DNA of 8,010 nt from an uncultured Ruminococcus sp. (lineage in GTDB: Bacteria > Bacillota > Clostridia > Oscillospirales > Ruminococcaceae): the NCBI GenBank assembly GCA_946612185.1, contig CAMOEP010000089.1:1-8010 (forward strand). The letters run 5' to 3'. Shown one piece after another: positions 1 through 5,502 of the stretch. The notes below the pieces were generated by a model, which saw nothing but the letters and a program-made list of their open reading frames with translations, searched no databases and was not told where the DNA came from. The position numbers were made by a program, and so were the translations under genes. Each line of letters opens with the position of its first letter. The first letter of the stretch is position 1.

Positions 1-20
1 GCGGAGGTGCGGAGCATTGA
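1..20 (+). CDS. Possible 3' end of the upstream gene (rlmN expected by synteny)
   Basis: Only a few codons are visible. In the frame starting at base 3 the sequence reads GGAEH and stops with TGA at 18-20, overlapping the TTG start of the next gene as TTGA. This is the same four-base overlap style seen at rsgA/thiN. In B. subtilis the gene before prpC is rlmN, so that is the expectation, but nothing in these 20 bases identifies it. The frame starting at base 1 is also open, to a TGA at 37-39, so the frame choice is uncertain. Confidence 0.3.
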
Positions 21-742
21 GATGCAGATTCGATACTGATATCGGTCTGAGGCGTGAAGAAAATCAGGACGCAGTTAGATGCGAATATTTTGGCCATAAC
101 ATTCTTGCCGTGGTATGCGACGGTATGGGCGGCGAACGTGCAGGCAAGGAAGCCAGCATGATAGCAATTGAGGAGTTTTTCCAGCGGTTCAGCCAGGGCT
201 ACAGTGAGTCACTGAGCAACGACGATATTCGCAAACTCCTTATATCGTCCGTGTCAGCAGCCAATTCCGTGATTTATACTAAGGCAAGACTGGATTTCAA
301 AAACTTCGGTATGGGTACTACCTGTGTGGCGGCATTCGTCACCAGTAAGACTGCCTTTATTGCAAATGTGGGCGACAGCCGTGCTTACCTTATCACAAGC
401 AAGGGTATCCACCAGATAACCAGCGACCATAACGTTGCGGCGATGCTCTATGAACAGGGCAAGATAACCGAGGAGGAAATGCAGACCCACCCCCAGAAGC
501 ATATGCTCGTAAGGGCTGTCGGAGTGGAAAAGACCGTACTCACGGATACTTTCCTGATCGACTACGATGACCCCATAAGTCTGCTGCTTTGTTCTGACGG
601 ACTGTCAGGATACTGTACGGACGATGAAATATACAGCACTATCAAGGATAAGGATCTTGACGATATCCCCAAGGAACTTATTGATCTTGCTCTGGAAAAG
701 GGCGGCCGTGATAATGTTACTGTTGCGGTAATTTCTGAGTAA
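17..742 (+). CDS. prpC: PP2C-family Ser/Thr protein phosphatase (PrpC/Stp type)
   Basis: A 241-residue, metal-dependent (Mn/Mg) protein phosphatase. In Firmicutes it dephosphorylates the PASTA kinase and its substrates in the cytoplasm. The PP2C motifs appear in order: TDIG with ENQD (residues 7-18), DGMGG (35-39), GMGTT (98-102), GDSRAY (119-124), LLCSDGL (190-196) and GGRDNVTV (229-236). The metal-binding Asp residues D18, D35, D194 and D232 are all present, and the length is normal for a stand-alone PrpC. The start is TTG at 17, with GGAGGT at 3-8 upstream. It places TDIG at residues 7-10, as the family requires, and the nearby ATG at 22 is in another frame that soon stops. There is no membrane segment. 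The kinase gene follows after 16 bases, the classical phosphatase-kinase pair. The rare start codon and overlap with an upstream stop suggest translational coupling. Confidence 0.95.
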   Translation: MRCRFDTDIGLRREENQDAVRCEYFGHNILAVVCDGMGGERAGKEASMIAIEEFFQRFSQGYSESLSNDDIRKLLISSVSAANSVIYTKARLDFKNFGMGTTCVAAFVTSKTAFIANVGDSRAYLITSKGIHQITSDHNVAAMLYEQGKITEEEMQTHPQKHMLVRAVGVEKTVLTDTFLIDYDDPISLLLCSDGLSGYCTDDEIYSTIKDKDLDDIPKELIDLALEKGGRDNVTVAVISE

Positions 743-758
743 AAGGAAGGAAAAGAGA

Positions 759-3122
759 ATGGACAAGAATATTGGCAAGAAGCTGGACGGACGCTATGAG
801 ATCACTGAACTGATCGGTGTCGGCGGCATGGCGGAGGTCTACAAGGGTGTGGACGTTATCGACAACAAGAATGTTGCGATAAAGATACTCAAAAAGGAAT
901 TCGCTGAGAATGAGGAATTCCTGCGCCGCTTCCGGAACGAATCAAAGGCTGTAGCAGTCCTGTCACACCCGAATATCGTTAAGATATACGACATGGGCTT
1001 CTCAGATAAGATACAGTATATCGTAATGGAGTACATCGACGGAATCACCCTGAAAGAGTACATCGAGGAAGAAAAGGTACTCACCCCCAAGGATACCGTC
1101 CACTTCATAATCCAGATACTCCGTGCGCTCCAGCACGCCCACGACAAGGGTATAGTCCACAGAGATATCAAGCCCCAGAACATCATGATGTTCAGCGACG
1201 GCACTATCAAGGTCATGGACTTCGGTATCGCAAAGTTTGCCCGTGAGGAGGGCAAGACCGCTACCGACCAGGCTATCGGAAGCGTTCACTACATCAGCCC
1301 TGAACAGGCAAGCGGTAACGTTACTGACGCTAAGAGCGATATCTACTCTGTAGGCGCTATGATGTATGAGATGCTTACCGGCAGAAAGCCCTTCGACAGT
1401 GATAATCCGGTAGCTATAGCTGTTATGCATATGAAGGATACTCCTGAGCGTCCCCGTGCTATAAATCCCGATATCCCCGACGGTTTGGAGGAGATAGTCC
1501 TGAGAGCTATGGAAAAAGCTCCTGAGGACAGATACCAGACTGCTGCTGAAATGATAGGCGATATCGAAAGATTCAAGGCTAACCCCAATATCGTCTTCGG
1601 CTACTATCAGGAAGTCGATGAGGAGGTCGAGGATACAAGATTCTTCAGCACCTCTCAGGTGGTAGACACCGAACCCGGTCAGGCTCAGCCCCAGTACGGC
1701 AGCCAGCCCCAGCAGCCCGCTTATGCAGGTGCAGGCGCTCCCCAGCAGCAGTACGGCGGTCAGCCGCCTCAGTATGGCGGTCAGCCTTATCCGGCACAGC
1801 AGCCCTACGGCGGCGCTTACAATAACGAGATGTACTACGAAGAACCAGAGGAGGACGAGGAGGAAGATGATGATGAAGATCGTCCGTCACTGGTAGTACC
1901 GGTACTTACCGCTATCGTAGTTGTAGTTATCATCGTTGCGGTAATATTCATCGGTACTCTCCTGAGTACTCTTATCAAGGATACAAACAAGAACAAAAAC
2001 GACTGGAAGATGCCCAACCTTATCGGTATGGACTTCAACGACGCTGTTGCAATGTACGGTAATAATATCCAGCTCCAGGAGGACGGCAAGGAGTATAACG
2101 AGGCTGAGCCAGGCGTTATCATCGAGCAGTCACTTGAAGAAGGCGCTGAGTTCAAAAAGGGCGATACAGTCAAGGTAAAGATCAGTAAGGGTATGGAAAC
2201 TGCGGAAGTGCCCGATGTTGTCAATATGAACGCTGACCTTGCCAAAGACCAGATGAAGATGCGTGACCTGGTGGTAGAAGTCAAGAACTCCTCCAGTGCG
2301 GAAGTGCAGAAGGGAAATGTTATAAAGACTGAACCGGCTGCCGGTGAAGTGGTTCACGTTGGTTCAACTGTTATACTCTACGTCAGCATGGGTTCTGACC
2401 AGGGTCAGATAAACGTTGACGACTACGTTGGCTGGAAAGTCGATGAGGCTACAGTTCACGCTGAGTACAGAGGACTCAAGGTAGTTACAAAGGACGTTGC
2501 TTCCTACGAGAAGGAAGGAACAGTCGTTAAGCAGAGCATCGAGAAGAACGAGAAGGTCGAAGTTGGTACGGAGATCGTGTTCGAGTACAGTAACGGTAAA
2601 GTACCTGACGGTGAGATTCCTTTCACAATTCCTTTCCCCAGCGATGCTAACGGCAGATTCGTTCTCAGCTTCATGATAAAGAACGATGACGGCACTATCA
2701 CAACTCAGGAAACACCTACATTCTTCGTTCCTGAAATGCTGTCTATCACCCAGAATGTTCAGGGTTCAGGCGAGGAGGTATATGTAACAGTTATGCTGAC
2801 AAACCTTAACTCTGGCGCAAGAGCAACTCTCGGAACATACTGGTTCAACTTCGCTGACAATACAACCTCTACCGAGACAGAGGATATCACAGGCGCATTC
2901 ACACAGGTAGGCGGATTCCCGCAGCCTACAGAAGCACCTACAGAAGCACCTGAGCCTGAGCCGGAGCCTGAGCCGGAGCCTGTAGTTACAGAAGCTCCTT
3001 ATGTTGAGCCTGAGCCGGTACAGACTGAGCCGGTAGTTACAGAAGCACCTCAGCCTCAGCCTGTTGAGGGTGATCCTGCATTCGGTTACTATGACGAAAA
3101 CGGCGCTTGGGTTTGGTATTGA
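759..3122 (+). CDS. prkC: PASTA-domain Ser/Thr protein kinase (PrkC/Stk1 type) with a C-terminal extension
   Basis: A 787-residue membrane receptor kinase that senses muropeptides or cell-wall state outside and phosphorylates proteins inside. Kinase domain about 13-272: glycine loop GVGGMAEV (20-27), K42, E61, HRD at 134-136 with K138 and N141, DFG at 154-156, threonines T167/T169 in the activation segment, then GSVHYISPEQ (174-183) and D194. A Q/P/G/Y-rich linker (about 305-355) and an acidic run (361-374) precede one membrane helix (about 378-405). Outside are three PASTA-like repeats (about 416-478, 482-545, 551-613), the third divergent. Next come a beta-rich region (about 614-712), a Pro/Glu/Thr stalk (720-770) and an aromatic tail ending WVWY. 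The extension after the PASTA repeats is longer than in B. subtilis PrkC. SD AAGGAAGG lies at 743-750. The stop shares a base with the rsgA start. Confidence 0.96.
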   Translation: MDKNIGKKLDGRYEITELIGVGGMAEVYKGVDVIDNKNVAIKILKKEFAENEEFLRRFRNESKAVAVLSHPNIVKIYDMGFSDKIQYIVMEYIDGITLKEYIEEEKVLTPKDTVHFIIQILRALQHAHDKGIVHRDIKPQNIMMFSDGTIKVMDFGIAKFAREEGKTATDQAIGSVHYISPEQASGNVTDAKSDIYSVGAMMYEMLTGRKPFDSDNPVAIAVMHMKDTPERPRAINPDIPDGLEEIVLRAMEKAPEDRYQTAAEMIGDIERFKANPNIVFGYYQEVDEEVEDTRFFSTSQVVDTEPGQAQPQYGSQPQQPAYAGAGAPQQQYGGQPPQYGGQPYPAQQPYGGAYNNEMYYEEPEEDEEEDDDEDRPSLVVPVLTAIVVVVIIVAVIFIGTLLSTLIKDTNKNKNDWKMPNLIGMDFNDAVAMYGNNIQLQEDGKEYNEAEPGVIIEQSLEEGAEFKKGDTVKVKISKGMETAEVPDVVNMNADLAKDQMKMRDLVVEVKNSSSAEVQKGNVIKTEPAAGEVVHVGSTVILYVSMGSDQGQINVDDYVGWKVDEATVHAEYRGLKVVTKDVASYEKEGTVVKQSIEKNEKVEVGTEIVFEYSNGKVPDGEIPFTIPFPSDANGRFVLSFMIKNDDGTITTQETPTFFVPEMLSITQNVQGSGEEVYVTVMLTNLNSGARATLGTYWFNFADNTTSTETEDITGAFTQVGGFPQPTEAPTEAPEPEPEPEPEPVVTEAPYVEPEPVQTEPVVTEAPQPQPVEGDPAFGYYDENGAWVWY

Positions 3123-4000
3123 TGAACGGCGCTGACACAAGCGGAATCATAATAAAATGCTTAGGGGGACTCTACTCAGTAGAGTCCCCTGACGGCATAT
3201 ATGAGTGCAGGGCGAGAGGAGTATTCCGCAATAAAGGCATCAGCCCTGCCGTGGGCGACACGGTTACTATCAGCGGCGGAGTTATTTCCGAGATAGCCGA
3301 CCGCCGAAACTACATAATCCGTCCGCCCCTTGCAAATCTTGACCAGCTTATCTTCATCGTGTCAACTGTCAGTCCGCCGCCTAATTACCTGATTCTGGAC
3401 AAGTTCATTGCCATTGCCGAGTACAAGAACATTACCCCGGTGATGATAATTACCAAAGCCGACCTGGGGGACAGTTCCCCGATACACGAGATCTACGGCA
3501 GTATCGGCATCGAGGTGCTGGAGGTGGACTACAGCCGTCCGGAGACTATTCAGGCGGTAAGGGACATTCTCCGTGGCAGGATAAGCGCTTTCACCGGCAA
3601 CTCCGGAGCAGGCAAGTCCACGCTGCTGAACGCCGTTGACCCTACACTGAATATCGCAACCGGCGAGATAAGCCGCAAGCTTGGCAGAGGTCGCCATACC
3701 ACACGCCATGCGGAACTTTACAAGCTGGCAGAGGGTGGATATATTGCCGATACTCCGGGATTTTCCACCTTCGAGACTAACCGCTATGATATTATCCGCA
3801 AGGACGAACTTGCAGGCTGTTTCCGTGAATTTGCAGATTATCTGGGCGACTGCCGCTTCCGTGACTGCGCCCACCTTTGCGAAAAAGGCTGCAAGGTGGT
3901 TGAGGCTGTAGAAGCTGGCAAAATACACAAGAGCCGCCACGAAAGTTACTGCACAATGTACGAAGAAGCCAAGCAGTTAAAGGAATGGGAACTGAAATGA
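3122..4000 (+). CDS. rsgA: Ribosome small-subunit-dependent GTPase A (RsgA/YloQ/CpgA)
   Basis: A 292-residue circularly permuted GTPase that helps late maturation of the 30S subunit. The G motifs occur in the permuted order typical of the family: TKAD (G4, 111-114), GNSGAGKST (G1/P-loop, 159-167), GRGRHTTRH (G2, 188-196), DTPG (G3, 210-213). An N-terminal OB-fold region (about 5-65) precedes them. The C-terminal zinc knuckle is visible as C244, C249, H251 and C257. I chose ATG at 3122 because it overlaps the prkC stop as TGATG. An in-frame TTG at 3107 inside prkC would add five residues that the family does not need. No clear Shine-Dalgarno precedes 3122, so translation probably depends on ribosomes finishing prkC. 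A perfect hairpin (3165-3189) lies in codons 15-23. Its position after prpC-prkC is conserved in Firmicutes, where the kinase has been reported to phosphorylate this GTPase. Confidence 0.95.
   Translation: MNGADTSGIIIKCLGGLYSVESPDGIYECRARGVFRNKGISPAVGDTVTISGGVISEIADRRNYIIRPPLANLDQLIFIVSTVSPPPNYLILDKFIAIAEYKNITPVMIITKADLGDSSPIHEIYGSIGIEVLEVDYSRPETIQAVRDILRGRISAFTGNSGAGKSTLLNAVDPTLNIATGEISRKLGRGRHTTRHAELYKLAEGGYIADTPGFSTFETNRYDIIRKDELAGCFREFADYLGDCRFRDCAHLCEKGCKVVEAVEAGKIHKSRHESYCTMYEEAKQLKEWELK
3165..3189 (+). repeat. Perfect inverted repeat (11-bp stem, 3-nt loop) inside the 5' end of rsgA
   Basis: The arm GGGGACTCTAC (3165-3175) is the exact reverse complement of GTAGAGTCCCC (3179-3189), with TCA as loop. 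G3164 and T3190 could add a wobble pair. It starts about 43 bases after the rsgA start and encodes residues 15-23. No T-run follows on either strand, so it is not an intrinsic terminator. A roadblock, RNA processing site or chance are all possible. Confidence 0.85.
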
Positions 4001-4617
4001 GTAAATGTGTTATCTTATCCGGAGGAGAACCCGACGGATTCACTCTTGATAGTGTTAAAAAGGGCGACTACTTCATCTGCGCAGACTGCGGCTGTGAATA
4101 TGCCCGGAAACTCGATATCGTTCCCGACCTTATCGTTGGGGATTTCGACTCCTACAAGGGCGTATTGCCGGGAATTTCCGAGATACACCGGAGCGTTCCC
4201 GAAAAGGACGATACTGACACTCTGCTTGCGGTGAAAATGGCGATAAAGCGTGGCTTTACAGAAATTGACCTCTACGGCGCACTGGGCGGACGCACCGACC
4301 ACGCAATTGCAAATGTCCAGACCCTTTTGTATGCCCATGAAAACGGCTGTAATATGCGGATAATCAGCTCTGCCAATGAACTTGAAGTCCAGGGGGCAGG
4401 GGAGCGCAGTTACGAGCGACGTGACGGGTGGTACTTCTCGGTATTTGCCGCAGGCGGTGAGGTTTTCATCGAGTGCTTTACCGGAGTGAAGTATACTCTT
4501 GAAAACTACCGTATGACCCCGGCTTTCCCCATAGGAGTCAGCAACGAAATAACGGAAAACTGCGCTGTACTGCGGATAAAAAGCGGAACGGCACTGATTG
4601 TACGATCGAAGATGTAA
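3997..4617 (+). CDS. thiN: Thiamine pyrophosphokinase (ThiN/YloS)
   Basis: A 206-residue cytoplasmic enzyme that transfers pyrophosphate from ATP to thiamine, giving thiamine diphosphate and AMP. Family motifs: ADCGCEYA (29-36), PDLIVGDFDS (43-52), the acidic DDTDTLLA (71-78) that binds Mg-ATP, LGGRTDHAIAN (96-106), and GVSNE (180-184) near the thiamine site. Length and motif spacing are normal. I chose ATG at 3997, which overlaps the rsgA stop as ATGA. GGGA at 3987-3990 and AAAGGA at 3979-3984 are the only weak Shine-Dalgarno candidates. An in-frame ATG at 3985 has its purine run directly against the start codon and is less likely. In B. subtilis rpe lies between rsgA and thiN; here the two genes overlap by four bases. 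The product may supply the cofactor for transketolase and pyruvate-metabolising enzymes. Confidence 0.94.
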   Translation: MSKCVILSGGEPDGFTLDSVKKGDYFICADCGCEYARKLDIVPDLIVGDFDSYKGVLPGISEIHRSVPEKDDTDTLLAVKMAIKRGFTEIDLYGALGGRTDHAIANVQTLLYAHENGCNMRIISSANELEVQGAGERSYERRDGWYFSVFAAGGEVFIECFTGVKYTLENYRMTPAFPIGVSNEITENCAVLRIKSGTALIVRSKM

Positions 4618-4642
4618 CAAAATGCTGCGAGCCGAATATAAT
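4614..4642 (+). promoter_or_regulatory. Possible sigma-A-like promoter for spoVM
   Basis: TATAAT at 4637-4642 lies 17 bases after GTAACA (4614-4619), which matches TTGACA at 4 of 6 positions. Transcription would begin near 4649 and leave room for the SD at 4657-4663. The -35 box overlaps the thiN stop codon. Readthrough from thiN is equally possible. Confidence 0.4.
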
Positions 4643-4670
4643 GGAGTATACCACATAAGGAGGGTCGCAG

Positions 4671-4754
4671 ATGAAAGTTGTAGTTATCAGAAGCCCCCGG
4701 TTACTTTCAGGGCTGCTCAGAGTTATCTTCGGCATCAAAAAAGAGGAAGAATAA
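4671..4754 (+). CDS. spoVM: Stage V sporulation protein M (SpoVM), 27 residues
   Basis: A very short gene, often missed by annotation. It begins at ATG 4671 with a near-perfect SD (TAAGGAGG, 4656-4663) seven bases upstream. The product begins MKVVVIRSPRLLSG and ends GIKKEEE. B. subtilis SpoVM, as I remember it, has 26 residues and begins MKFYTIKLPKFLGG. MK at the start, I6, P9, L12, G14, R17 and G21 coincide, with a basic residue at 10. SpoVM is an amphipathic helix that lies flat on the convex outer forespore membrane, anchors SpoIVA and so starts spore-coat assembly; it is also an FtsH substrate. In B. subtilis spoVM is also next to thiN (yloS), so synteny supports the call. Leu replaces Ile at residue 15, and the tail EEE is more acidic. 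Its presence suggests that this lineage keeps, or recently had, sporulation functions. Confidence 0.88.
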   Translation: MKVVVIRSPRLLSGLLRVIFGIKKEEE

Positions 4755-4755
4755 A

Positions 4756-4799
4756 GGCAACACCGCAAAGCCGTCAGGCGGTCTTTGTGTGGTGTTGCT
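4756..4799. repeat. Large imperfect hairpin between spoVM and the terminator
   Basis: GCAACACC (4757-4764) pairs perfectly with GGTGTTGC (4791-4798). Inside, CAAAG (4766-4770) pairs with CTTTG (4783-4787), and CCG (4771-4773) with CGG (4779-4781) around a TCAGG loop. The main fault is a two-base bulge. It directly follows the spoVM stop and lacks a long T-run, so it is probably not a terminator alone. It could be a dispersed palindromic element or a 3'-end stabiliser. Confidence 0.7.
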
Positions 4800-4805
4800 T
4801 AAAGG

Positions 4806-4834
4806 AAAACTCCCCATATCAGGGGAGTTTTTTT
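4806..4834. terminator. Rho-independent terminator, probably bidirectional, shared by spoVM and the vanZ-like gene
   Basis: ACTCCCC (4809-4815) pairs with GGGGAGT (4822-4828) around the loop ATATCA. The flanking A4806-A4808 / T4829-T4831 extend the stem and the T-run continues to 4834. On the - strand the stem is followed by TTTT and then CC, which gives a weaker terminator for the convergent gene. The vanZ-like stop codon (4819-4821) is in the loop. Confidence 0.9.
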
Positions 4835-5313
4835 CGTGTGAAGCGGCTGACGATATGTACCGCCAGCGCCGCAAAAAGTATTCCGGTAAATGCGCCGGCG
4901 GAGTCGATGAGTACGTCCGTGAACCGCCCTGCCCGACCGTCGGAGAATATCTGGTGAATCTCGTCCGTGCAGGCGTAGAGGGAACTTATGCCCTGCGCTG
5001 CAAAATTCTTCCGGCTGATAAGTTTACGCCGTCCCATAGCCATTGCACAGCAGAACCCAAGTGCGGCATAAATGGTGAAGTGGGCGCACTTCCGAACGGC
5101 AAAAGTGACGGTATCGGTAATTTTCTCCTGCTGATAAAGGGGACGGTCGTCGAAATCCGGGTAGAAGATGCTGATAGCGATTGCGGTGAAGCCGTCGCTG
5201 GTGTTCGTGGACTCCTCGGCTGTCTCGCTGGAGAAATGGAAGATAAGAACCATACATAAGATAGTTAACAAAACAAAAATAAGCTGAATTACGCTAAATG
5301 ATTTAAATTTCAT
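4819..5313 (-). CDS. VanZ-family membrane protein
   Basis: A 164-residue membrane protein of the VanZ/TeiZ-like family. The founding member gives low-level teicoplanin resistance in enterococci; most relatives have no known function. A first membrane helix (about 8-27) ends in FSSE, close to the usual FSSQ. The core signatures are RKCAHFTIYAALG (74-86) and DEIHQIF followed by GRAGRFTDVLID (117-137), with hydrophobic helices around 76-93, 103-116 and 134-155. I chose ATG at 5313 because GGAGGA (- strand, 5319-5324) lies five bases upstream. A longer in-frame start at 5355 would lie upstream of the predicted transcription start. It has its own promoter (5344-5372), faces away from the next + strand gene, and ends inside the shared terminator loop. 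It does not belong to the prpC cluster. Confidence 0.88.
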   Translation of the reverse strand: MKFKSFSVIQLIFVLLTILCMVLIFHFSSETAEESTNTSDGFTAIAISIFYPDFDDRPLYQQEKITDTVTFAVRKCAHFTIYAALGFCCAMAMGRRKLISRKNFAAQGISSLYACTDEIHQIFSDGRAGRFTDVLIDSAGAFTGILFAALAVHIVSRFTRKKLP

Positions 5314-5343
5314 ATGTATCCTCCGTAGAAAATCTGCCTTTAT

Positions 5344-5372
5344 ATTATACACCAAATTGGTGAAAATGTAAA
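5344..5372 (-). promoter_or_regulatory. Sigma-A promoter of the vanZ-like gene
   Basis: On the - strand TTTACA (5367-5372) is followed after exactly 17 bases by TATAAT (5344-5349). This predicts a start near 5337 and a leader of about 24 bases carrying the GGAGGA site. It is the best promoter candidate on this strand. Confidence 0.8.
5350..5362. promoter_or_regulatory. Candidate operator palindrome in the vanZ-like promoter spacer
   Basis: CACCAA (5350-5355), one central A, then TTGGTG (5357-5362) is a perfect 6+1+6 inverted repeat lying wholly between the -35 and -10 boxes. A dimeric repressor bound here would block RNA polymerase. I recognise no regulator from the motif. Confidence 0.45.
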
Positions 5373-5384
5373 TCCTTTAAAAAT

Positions 5385-5401
5385 TGTAACCTTCCTGTAA
5401 C
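5385..5401. promoter_or_regulatory. Two TGTAAC direct repeats 11 bp apart between divergent promoters
   Basis: TGTAAC occurs at 5385-5390 and 5396-5401, on one helix face. On the - strand this reads GTTACA twice, upstream of the vanZ -35 box. An inverted GTTAC is at 5427-5431, inside the spacer of the + strand promoter. The 11-bp phasing with a five-base gap is typical of OmpR/PhoP-family response regulators, but the site is short and the regulator unknown. Confidence 0.4.
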
Positions 5402-5420
5402 TGTTTGTTTGAAAAATGTA

Positions 5421-5449
5421 TTGCAAGTTACGGAAAAAAATGATATAAT
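5421..5449 (+). promoter_or_regulatory. Extended -10 sigma-A promoter of the membrane-protein gene
   Basis: TTGCAA (5421-5426) and TATAAT (5444-5449) are separated by 17 bases, and TG at 5441-5442 gives an extended -10 (TGATATAAT). This predicts a start near 5456 and a leader of about 47 bases. The leader can form a small hairpin, ATGCG (5469-5473) with CGCAT (5479-5483), ahead of the GGAGG at 5493-5497. Confidence 0.8.
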
Positions 5450-5502
5450 AAATCTATATGACAGCTTAATGCGGTTCACGCATATTATATACGGAGGTTA
5501 TA

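Noticed and set aside
839..2357. Several long - strand frames inside prkC
   Set aside because: They are antisense shadows of a strongly supported kinase gene, with low-complexity products (for example Ser runs opposite the acidic stretch) and no start signals.
2930..3062. Tandem GAGCC(T/G) and ACAGAAGC repeats near the end of prkC, at first sight like a repeat array
   Set aside because: They are in frame and encode a Pro/Glu/Thr-rich stalk. They have no uniform repeat-spacer pattern, so this is not CRISPR.
4634..4660. Sigma-E-type promoter for spoVM (GAATATA at 4634, CATAAGG at 4654)
   Set aside because: The putative -10 would overlap the ribosome binding site, so the transcript would lack it. 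The -10 also matches the sigma-E consensus poorly.
4598..5259. Two + strand reading frames (4598-4957 and 4789-5259) over the terminator and vanZ-like region
   Set aside because: They run through the terminator, antisense to a clear VanZ-family gene, and have no good ribosome binding site or recognisable domain.
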